A stretch of 12,198 nt of DNA from JAVBQJ01 sp031549115. GTDB taxonomy: Bacteria; Verrucomicrobiota; Lentisphaeria; Victivallales; Victivallaceae. Shown in pieces: positions 6,882-12,198 of this stretch; within the stretch, counting starts at the first letter, position 1, and the number at the start of each line of letters is the position of its first letter. The stretch lies in the NCBI GenBank assembly GCA_031549115.1, contig JAVBQJ010000123.1, positions 1 through 12,198 of the forward strand, read 5' to 3'. Made by a program: the position numbers and the translations under genes. Below the pieces are notes generated by a model. It saw nothing but the letters and a program-made list of their open reading frames with translations. It was not told where the DNA came from and did no database searches.

Positions 6882-7931
6882 TCAGGCAAGTTGGCCGATG
6901 CTCTGGCGCGACACCAGGAAGGGGTCGAGTTTCAGCTGGAATTTCTCGCCGCGGCGCAACGCTTCCACGCCTTCGTAAAGACGCAGCGCCAACACCTCCA
7001 TGCCGACCCCGACCGTGGTCAGCGGCGGGGTCAGGTACTGGGCGTAATAGTAATCGTCGAAGCTGATGACGCTGATATCCTCCGGGATATGGATGCGGCG
7101 CAGCCGCAACTCGTCGTAGAGGCTGATCGCAATCTGGTCAAATGGGCAGATGATCGCGGTAATGTCCGGCCGCTTGGCCAGAAAGTAATCGACCATCAGA
7201 CTGCACTTTTGCCACGGCTGCCAGTTGTGATCGTAAAAATCGATCGCCAACGGCACGTCGCGGCTGTCCAGCCAGTTCCGGACACCGTAACTGCGGTCGC
7301 GGAAATCGCTGGAGCCGTTCAGCCCCTCCGAAAGGCGGATTGCCGCGATTTTCCGGTGGCCGGCATCGTAAAGCGCGTGCGCCGCCAGTTCGCCGGCGAG
7401 CCGCTGGTCCACTGAAATGCTGTTGAAGTCGTCGAGCGGATTGTGCAAAAGCAACGTCCGGGGATAACGGCGGCAGAAGTCACGCAGCGGCTCCGGTGCG
7501 AACATACCATAGAGCAGATTGACCTCCTCCGGCGCCGGCGCCACCGGAAACGTTTCCAACTCAAAGGTGAAGTACATGCGAATTTCGGCCAGCCCGTTGA
7601 GATGCTCAAAGAGATGTTCGAATAAATCGCGGTAGAACTGGTTGTAAACCTGCTCGTTCCACATAATAATGTTGAGTACGAAACGTTTTTCGGTCTGCTG
7701 GAGCCGTGAAATGGGCCGCGCGGCGACGAAGGTGCCGCGCCCCTGGTCGCGACGAAGAATATTCTCCTCCGCCAACTCCCGCAGCGCGGTACGCACGGTA
7801 TCGCGGCTGACCTGATAGAGTTCGCTCAGCCGCCGCTCCGACGGCAGCCGCGAATGCAAGGTATAAACACCGCTGGCGATATTGGCCTTGATCGTGTCCC
7901 GCAACTGGACGCTTTTGCTGTCGAGTATCAT
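6882..7931 (-). CDS. GntR-type regulator with LacI/PBP1-like effector domain (AraR-like architecture)
   Basis: This 349-residue protein has an N-terminal winged helix-turn-helix of the GntR class (residues about 5-70): LRDTIKANIASGVYTLHSRLPSERRLSELYQVSRDTVRTALREL, ending with GRGTFV. The rest matches a LacI-like sugar-sensing domain: SISVDQRLAGELAAHALYDAGHRKIAAI, ITAIICPFDQIAISLYDEL, IPEDISVISFDD and LTTVGVGMEVLALRLYEG. This is the domain combination known from AraR of Bacillus. The ATG at 7931 has GGAG seven bases upstream. The gene begins 18 bases after the stop of the GH20-like gene and is evidently in its operon, so it probably regulates that operon in response to a product of the enzyme. 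That link is inference from position. The palindrome at 10649-10671 is a candidate target. Confidence 0.93.
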   Translation of the reverse strand: MILDSKSVQLRDTIKANIASGVYTLHSRLPSERRLSELYQVSRDTVRTALRELAEENILRRDQGRGTFVAARPISRLQQTEKRFVLNIIMWNEQVYNQFYRDLFEHLFEHLNGLAEIRMYFTFELETFPVAPAPEEVNLLYGMFAPEPLRDFCRRYPRTLLLHNPLDDFNSISVDQRLAGELAAHALYDAGHRKIAAIRLSEGLNGSSDFRDRSYGVRNWLDSRDVPLAIDFYDHNWQPWQKCSLMVDYFLAKRPDITAIICPFDQIAISLYDELRLRRIHIPEDISVISFDDYYYAQYLTPPLTTVGVGMEVLALRLYEGVEALRRGEKFQLKLDPFLVSRQSIGQLA

Positions 7932-7949
7932 AGCAATTCTCCGTGTTGG

Positions 7950-10484
7950 TTACCGGAAACGCGGCCCGCGCAACGGTTCGCCGGTAGCACCCGGCGCCAG
8001 GCAACGCAGGTTATCGATGGTGATCGCGACCGGGTCGGGCATCGCTTTCAGAAAGAAATTCATCCGCAGCCGGGTGACGTCGGCGAGTTCAATGCCGTTG
8101 CCTTCGGCGGAAAAAGCATTGACCGAAAACTCGACATGGTTGGCCCCTTCTTGCAGATGGGTATAATAGACCCGGTAGTTGTCCCAGGTTTCGTCGCCGA
8201 CGTAGATGCCGATCTGAAACCCATTCGGCGCGCCCTCGACCTCCGCGTCAAAGCTGAACAACCGTTCAAAAAGATTGGGGGTATTGCGCCAGTCGATGGC
8301 GGTTTCCATGATGATGCGGGAGTGGGAGTCGGGACGGCTTCCGGGCGAACGGAGCTGCAATGCACGCGTCCCTTCGCTCAACGCCGGCTTCCCGGGAACG
8401 ATTTCCAAAGCACCGGTCAGCAAGGAACCGGTGAGCTGCCAGCGCTCCAGTGTCGCTTCGACGGTCTCGTACTCGAAGCCGTCGATAACCAGAGCCGCTT
8501 CCGGTCGGCTCCAGCCGAAGACCGCCGCGGTCAACAGCGAAACCTTCTGGTAGCCGGCGGATTCCAGGCGGATTTCCCGAATGATCTTCTCCGGAAAGGG
8601 ATTGCGCCAGCGCCAGCTCGAGAAAGTCGCCAGCGTCCCGTCCGCGGTTTCTCCGGCATACAGCGCTTCCGAGACCAATGGTCCGAAACGCGAATTCCAG
8701 TCGGCGATGTTGTAACGGTAGCGGAGCGGGATCGCGACCTCGCTAGCGTCCTGATAGACCACCCGGTAACTGCCGATGGCGGGAGTCTCCAAAGAGGCGA
8801 ACAGATAGTCCAGCGCGAAGCGGTTGGCCGGGATGCCGCAGGCGTGAATAAAGACCAGCTCATCGCTTTTGCGATTGACCGTTACCGGCAAAGCCGACTC
8901 CGGCAGGCCGTCGCCGATGCTTCCCGAAAGCGCCCACAACGGTTGATCGGCGGCAAAATCGAAGTGAAACGTTCCGCGCCCGTATTCCTCCATGATGCCG
9001 ATGCCGGGTACGATGTTGCCGAGTCCGGCGTTGATGGGGAGACTGGCCTGCCACAGCCGTAAATCCGCTGCCGGTGGCGGCGGCTGCAGCCAAAGACCGG
9101 TCAGGGCGCCGGCCGGATTCCAACGGATCCGATCGAGGTCGAGCTCGGCGTTCCAGCCCAGCGCGGCGGCAACCGTGGTGGCAGCGGCGGCGACCGGGGC
9201 AATCTGATGCTGCGCCCAGTCACCGGCGCGGAACCAATAGGTGTCGATCAACCCGAGCGCCCGGGGCTCGTCCCGCATGACCCCGGCCATGGCGGCCAAC
9301 CCCGGCAGACTCTCGAAACCGGCGCCGAATACCTGGAAACCGAGGTCGGTGAAGTACGAGGTAATCTCCCGCATGGTCTGGGCATCGTCGCCGTACATCC
9401 ACAAGTTGAAGAGAATATCGCGGGGCAATTGGTCGAGGATCTTCCAGCCTTTGGAGACGTCGGTCGGACTGTAGCGGTGGCGCGCCGACAGGAATTCGTC
9501 ATGAAAGAGCACCAGCCTGACGTTCCCGGCCGCCAGCAGCTTGTGCCAGGTCATCAGGCTGTCATAAAGGATCTTTTCCGGCGCTTTGTCGTGGCAGCGC
9601 TCGCAGACGCCATAGGGGCCGTAAGCGATTTCATCGTAGCTCAAATGAATGTAGCGCGGCCGGAAAAGTTCGATGGTCTCGGCGAGGATGTCGGAGAAAA
9701 AAGCGACCGTCTCGGGATTTTCCGGACACCAGGCGGCATGCCAGGTGGTGTTGGCGGGATCTTCGAGCAGCTTGAGGTTGTCCGGATTGGAGAAGATCCA
9801 CACGCAGTGGCTCAGCGCCTGAAAATAAGGGATGATTTCGATGTTGTAAGTACGGGCCGCTTCGATCAGTTCGCGCACTTGCGCTTTGGAGAACGCCTTG
9901 CCGGCGCGCCCCGGAAACTGCCGTCGTTCGTATTGGATGTTGTCGCCGAATTCGATGACCAGAACGTTGACCCTGAGCTTGCTCAACGCGGCGAAGAGTC
10001 GATGCAGTTCGGCCATATTTTCCGGCGTGGCGTCGATCATCCGCCAATTGAAGAAAGCGCCGCGCATCGCGAATTGCGGCGCATCGGCAATCTCGCCGGC
10101 AGACACCGAACCGTCGGCGTCGCGCAGGCGTACCAGCATGTCCAGGCCGTAACGCAATCCGGCATCGCCGGATACCGTCAACTCGATCCGGTCGGAAGAA
10201 ACAGACAGATGGTAGCCTTCGGCCGGGACATTGTCGTCATGGCGGATCGCCAGTGCCGTGCCGCGGCTGTCGACGGCAATGCCGGCACCCGTCAATATCG
10301 CCCCGGCGAGCCGGTGCTCGGCCGAATTGGCCGTCAACGCCGCCAACGACACCGCCGGCAGCGGGAAAACGCTGCCGCTGAAGTGCGCCTGACGCGGCGC
10401 CGGCGGCGCGGAGGCGGTCGGATCGGATGCCGCCGCCGTCACGGCAACCGCCAGCACAAGGAACAAAAATCGGACTTTCAACAT
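7950..10484 (-). CDS. Secreted GH20-like beta-N-acetylhexosaminidase with C-terminal beta domain
   Basis: This is an 844-residue protein. MLKVRFLFLVLAVAVTAAAS is a clear signal peptide without a lipobox. Residues about 35-130 resemble the small alpha/beta domain that precedes GH20 barrels (GYHLSVSSDRIELTVSG, GLRYGLDMLVRL). The barrel opens with FAMRGAFFNW. YIHLSYDEI (His280, Asp284, Glu285) aligns with the family motif H-x-G-G-D-E: the catalytic Asp-Glu pair and the His are kept, while Gly-Gly is replaced by Ser-Tyr. A CERC pair follows at 294-297. The C-terminal third is beta-rich and ends in a jelly-roll-like segment (GFQIGIYVGDETWDNYRVYY) that could bind carbohydrate. The ATG at 10484 has AAGGAG seven bases upstream; a TTG 18 bases earlier lacks support. 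It is the first gene of the operon with the GntR-type regulator. Exact substrate specificity is not determinable. Confidence 0.88.
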   Translation of the reverse strand: MLKVRFLFLVLAVAVTAAASDPTASAPPAPRQAHFSGSVFPLPAVSLAALTANSAEHRLAGAILTGAGIAVDSRGTALAIRHDDNVPAEGYHLSVSSDRIELTVSGDAGLRYGLDMLVRLRDADGSVSAGEIADAPQFAMRGAFFNWRMIDATPENMAELHRLFAALSKLRVNVLVIEFGDNIQYERRQFPGRAGKAFSKAQVRELIEAARTYNIEIIPYFQALSHCVWIFSNPDNLKLLEDPANTTWHAAWCPENPETVAFFSDILAETIELFRPRYIHLSYDEIAYGPYGVCERCHDKAPEKILYDSLMTWHKLLAAGNVRLVLFHDEFLSARHRYSPTDVSKGWKILDQLPRDILFNLWMYGDDAQTMREITSYFTDLGFQVFGAGFESLPGLAAMAGVMRDEPRALGLIDTYWFRAGDWAQHQIAPVAAAATTVAAALGWNAELDLDRIRWNPAGALTGLWLQPPPPAADLRLWQASLPINAGLGNIVPGIGIMEEYGRGTFHFDFAADQPLWALSGSIGDGLPESALPVTVNRKSDELVFIHACGIPANRFALDYLFASLETPAIGSYRVVYQDASEVAIPLRYRYNIADWNSRFGPLVSEALYAGETADGTLATFSSWRWRNPFPEKIIREIRLESAGYQKVSLLTAAVFGWSRPEAALVIDGFEYETVEATLERWQLTGSLLTGALEIVPGKPALSEGTRALQLRSPGSRPDSHSRIIMETAIDWRNTPNLFERLFSFDAEVEGAPNGFQIGIYVGDETWDNYRVYYTHLQEGANHVEFSVNAFSAEGNGIELADVTRLRMNFFLKAMPDPVAITIDNLRCLAPGATGEPLRGPRFR

Positions 10485-10603
10485 GGGCAAACTCCTTGAC
10501 AAATAGTGTCGATTTCCCTACCGCCAGACCGGAACGGCCCCGGCCACCCACGGCGCAATCGGGTGTTCGAGGCGGCTCTCCGACGGTTTTATTTCGGGCC
10601 ATT
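10485..10603 (-). other. Long GC-rich 5' leader of the GH20-like transcript
   Basis: If transcription starts about seven bases after the -10 box, the leader is about 119 bases, much longer than the roughly 40-base leaders of the other two promoters here. It is GC-rich around 10520-10570, with only weak self-complementarity that I could find by eye. An ATG at 10602 opens a frame overlapping the GH20-like gene, but it looks spurious. No known riboswitch is recognised. Confidence 0.4.
10492..10497 (-). promoter_or_regulatory. Ribosome binding site of the GH20-like gene
   Basis: AAGGAG on the minus strand, seven bases before the ATG at 10484. It fixes the start at that ATG and rules out the in-frame TTG at 10502, which lies just upstream of the site. 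Confidence 0.8.
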
Positions 10604-10609
10604 ATGGAA

Positions 10610-10638
10610 ATTATAGTCGATTTTCATGCCATTTACAA
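10610..10638 (-). promoter_or_regulatory. Sigma70-type promoter of the GH20-like/GntR operon
   Basis: On the minus strand, TTGTAA (10638-10633) and a perfect TATAAT (10615-10610) are separated by exactly 17 bases. The DNA upstream is AT-rich. It fires away from the pseudopilin B promoter, so the two share one regulatory region. Confidence 0.75.
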
Positions 10639-10648
10639 GAGCATGTCG

Positions 10649-10671
10649 TGGTTTTTTTGTCAAAACAACCA
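10649..10671. promoter_or_regulatory. Candidate operator: 23-bp pseudo-palindrome
   Basis: TGGTTTTTTTG (10649-10659) and CAAAACAACCA (10661-10671) are reverse complements at 10 of 11 positions around a central T. The site lies 11 bases upstream of the -35 box of the GH20-like promoter and inside the divergent region. Length and symmetry suit a dimeric regulator such as the GntR-type protein of this operon, or an unlinked activator. Binding itself is inference. Confidence 0.45.
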
Positions 10672-10774
10672 ACTTAATGGCAAGAAAAACATACCAATAA
10701 GCGAATCTCGCCAAATTGGCATGTTAATCATACCATCCAAGATGGGCTTTCCCGACAAAAAATCTCTCCGGTAC

Positions 10775-10802
10775 TTGATTTGTCCCGCATTTTTGCTATA
10801 AT
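10775..10802 (+). promoter_or_regulatory. Sigma70-type promoter of pseudopilin B
   Basis: TTGATT (10775-10780) and a perfect TATAAT (10797-10802) are separated by 16 bases. TGC directly before the -10 box gives an extended -10, as in the promoter at 6434-6462. The predicted start is near 10809, leaving a leader of about 42 bases. Confidence 0.75.
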
Positions 10803-10850
10803 TACAGTGACGGCGCAATACTCAACCAACGAATGGGAGTCAATCAGAGC

Positions 10851-11579
10851 ATGAAAATCCATATTGTTCGCGACGGCCGCAGTTTTTCACACAGATTCAC
10901 CCTTATAGAACTCCTGGTGGTGATTGCAATCATCGCCATCCTTGCCTCGATGTTGCTGCCGGCACTGTCCAAAGCACGTGCCAAAGCGCAACAGGTCAAG
11001 TGTCTCGGCAACTGCCGGCAGCAGGCGCTGATGCTGACGATGTACGCCAACGACAACCAGAGTTCGCTGATACCGGCGTCGATGTTTGAAGGCCGCTGGT
11101 GGTTTTACTATTACGCCCCGTATTTGACCAATACGCTCGAAGACGCGCTGACCGCCGGTGTGATGCTGTGTCCGTCCCGAGCCGACGCCAATGACGGCTG
11201 GGGCAGCTTCGGCTACGGTTACAACTGGGATTACTTCGGCTGGAACGACAATGCCGCCACTCAGGGAGTGGGGTATGGCAGCAAGCTCGACGGGGTGAAG
11301 TCGCCTATGACCATCTATTCCGGCGACAATACCGATTGGGTACCGAGCGGAGGCTCGACCATCGTCCAGCTGCGCACCGCTTCGACGCGCGACGCCGATT
11401 ACCTCTCGACACGCCATTCCAACGGCAGCAATTACTTCTATTTGGACGGACACGCCTCCTGGCTCAGTGCCAACGACCTGTATTTCAACCGGATCGCCTA
11501 CCATTACGGCACCACCGCCTACTGGGGGGCCTGGTGCGATACGGCAGTCAACGCCGATTTCACGCCGGACGCCGACTGA
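10851..11579 (+). CDS. Prepilin-like protein with H-X9-DG motif (pseudopilin B)
   Basis: This is a 242-residue protein. A 15-residue leader (MKIHIVRDGRSFSHR) precedes FTLIELLVVIAIIAIL and the helix that ends LPALSKARAKAQQ. It then has KCLGNCRQQAL, YANDN and CPSRA, an aromatic and Gly-rich middle (GYGYNWDYFGW), and RHSNGSNYFYLDGH, an exact H-X9-DG motif, followed by a 35-residue or so tail. The first 29 mature residues are identical to pseudopilin A. As there, Arg replaces the usual Gly before the cleavage site. The ATG at 10851 is preferred because GGGAG lies 11 bases upstream; the ATG at 10833 has no Shine-Dalgarno. The gene is divergent from the GH20-like operon, shares its control region and ends at a strong hairpin. 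It probably belongs to a type II secretion or pilus-like system; pairing with the GH20-like enzyme is inferred from position. Confidence 0.93.
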   Translation: MKIHIVRDGRSFSHRFTLIELLVVIAIIAILASMLLPALSKARAKAQQVKCLGNCRQQALMLTMYANDNQSSLIPASMFEGRWWFYYYAPYLTNTLEDALTAGVMLCPSRADANDGWGSFGYGYNWDYFGWNDNAATQGVGYGSKLDGVKSPMTIYSGDNTDWVPSGGSTIVQLRTASTRDADYLSTRHSNGSNYFYLDGHASWLSANDLYFNRIAYHYGTTAYWGAWCDTAVNADFTPDAD

Positions 11580-11589
11580 CATGCCACTG

Positions 11590-11619
11590 AAATGCGGGGG
11601 CCAAGGAGCCCCCGCATTT
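11590..11619. terminator. Hairpin terminator between convergent genes
   Basis: AAATGCGGGGGC (11590-11601) and GCCCCCGCATTT (11608-11619) are perfect 12-base arms around CAAGGA. The element starts 11 bases after the pseudopilin B stop codon and ends 5 bases before the stop of the converging regulator. The A-start and T-end of the stem allow it to act on both strands, although the T-tract is short. Confidence 0.85.
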
Positions 11620-11624
11620 CTCCC

Positions 11625-12198
11625 TCATATCGTTCCGGCATCGTTGAAATCGGCGTCGACGATCAACTGCTCGTGTTCACCGCCTTCGCGCAGCACCCGC
11701 GCCATCAGCCGCGCCGCCGCCTCCCCGATCCGGTCGAAGCGCCGGGTAACCGAACTGTAACGCCGGGCATAGCCGGTATCCAGATCGCAATAGTGCTGAA
11801 AAAACGCCGCCGAAAGCTCCCGTCCCGCCTGCAGTTTACTGAAACGCAGCGCGCATTCAAACATCACCAATATCGGCAAATCCCCCTCCAACAGCAACAG
11901 CTTGCGCCGGTTTTCCGCCGCCATGCGCACTGCCGCCAGCATCCCCGCCGGCGCATCGCTGTAGACCGGCGAACTCAAATCCCGGACTTCGATTTTGAAG
12001 CATTCCGTTTCCCGCACCATGCCCAGCACTTCCCGCATCCGCACCAATGCCTCATACCGGCTCCCGGTCAGCACGATGGAGCCGATACCGGCCGCTTTTG
12101 CCTTTGCCGCCAGCCGCCGCACCGCCGACACCTCATTCACGTAAATCCCCGGCAGTTTCTTCCGTTGCAACTGTTGCGGTATCGTCCACTGGGAGCTG
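11625..12198 (-). CDS. C-terminal part of a LacI/GntR-type regulator (PBP1-like effector domain), N-terminus beyond the window
   Basis: The frame is open to the right edge, giving 190 residues that end in GTI and TGA. A TTG at 12170 can be read as a start, but in-frame codons continue upstream (SSQWTIPQQ), so the gene enters from outside. The visible part fits the second half of a LacI-like sugar-binding domain: AKAKAAGIGSIVLTGSRYEAL, LPILVMFECALRFSKLQAG, SSVTRRFDRIGEAAARLMARVLREGG and a final DADFNDAGTI. The DNA-binding domain is not seen, so it could be of either LacI or GntR type. It converges on pseudopilin B across the shared hairpin. It is the third sugar-sensing regulator in the window. 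Confidence 0.8.
   Translation of the reverse strand, partial: SSQWTIPQQLQRKKLPGIYVNEVSAVRRLAAKAKAAGIGSIVLTGSRYEALVRMREVLGMVRETECFKIEVRDLSSPVYSDAPAGMLAAVRMAAENRRKLLLLEGDLPILVMFECALRFSKLQAGRELSAAFFQHYCDLDTGYARRYSSVTRRFDRIGEAAARLMARVLREGGEHEQLIVDADFNDAGTI

Noticed and set aside
6510..7415. Plus-strand open frame of 301 codons through the palindromic region
   Set aside because: It starts in the repeat-rich spacer and continues antisense to the GntR-type gene. There is no ribosome binding site or domain, and its composition follows the repeats.
7854..10499. Long plus-strand open frames at 7854-9062 and 9207-10499
   Set aside because: They are shadows of the GH20-like and GntR-type genes on the minus strand, with low-complexity Arg/Gln/Pro-rich products and no ribosome binding sites.
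10237..10602. Minus-strand open frame of 121 codons starting at the predicted transcript start of the GH20-like gene
   Set aside because: It overlaps the GH20-like gene in another frame for most of its length and has no Shine-Dalgarno. It would have to be leaderless, and its product is low-complexity Gly/Arg-rich.
12168..12170. TTG at 12170 as the start of the rightmost gene
   Set aside because: The frame stays open to the window edge and the visible protein begins in the middle of a PBP1-like domain, so the true start lies outside.

Overview
This window looks like part of a chromosome from a Lentisphaerota (Victivallis-like) bacterium or a close PVC relative. That placement is an inference. 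It rests on two prepilin-like proteins that carry both the FTLIELLVVIAIIAIL N-terminus and the C-terminal H-X9-DG motif, on large secreted glycoside-hydrolase-like proteins, on a divergent uroporphyrinogen-decarboxylase-like protein, and on a GC-rich genome (roughly 60%) with AT-rich promoters. I see no rRNA, tRNA, CRISPR array, transposase or phage gene.

Layout: the left part (1-6387) is a minus-strand operon. It is read from a clear sigma70-type promoter near 6434-6462 in the order LacI-family regulator, URO-D-like enzyme, H-X9-DG pseudopilin, very large secreted glycosidase-like protein. The last gene runs off the left edge and starts only four bases after the pilin stop codon. The middle (6388-6881) is a non-coding stretch packed with palindromes. 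These include a nested multi-arm structure at 6699-6825 and a perfect 12-bp-arm palindrome at 6650-6677.

The right part holds a second minus-strand operon: a GH20-like secreted beta-hexosaminidase (7950-10484) followed by a GntR-type regulator with a LacI/PBP1-like effector domain (6882-7931). Diverging from it is a second H-X9-DG pseudopilin (10851-11579, plus strand). The 366-bp divergent region contains two sigma70-type promoters and a 23-bp pseudo-palindrome that is a good operator candidate. The pilin ends at a strong hairpin terminator, which it shares with a converging regulator fragment (11625-12198, minus) that enters from the right edge.

Taken together, the window appears to hold two adjacent loci of the same design: a sugar-sensing regulator, a secreted glycosidase and an H-X9-DG pseudopilin. 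A reasonable inference is that each locus senses and breaks down a particular glycan, with the pseudopilin helping to export, assemble or display the enzyme. The direct evidence for this is gene order, spacing and motifs only.
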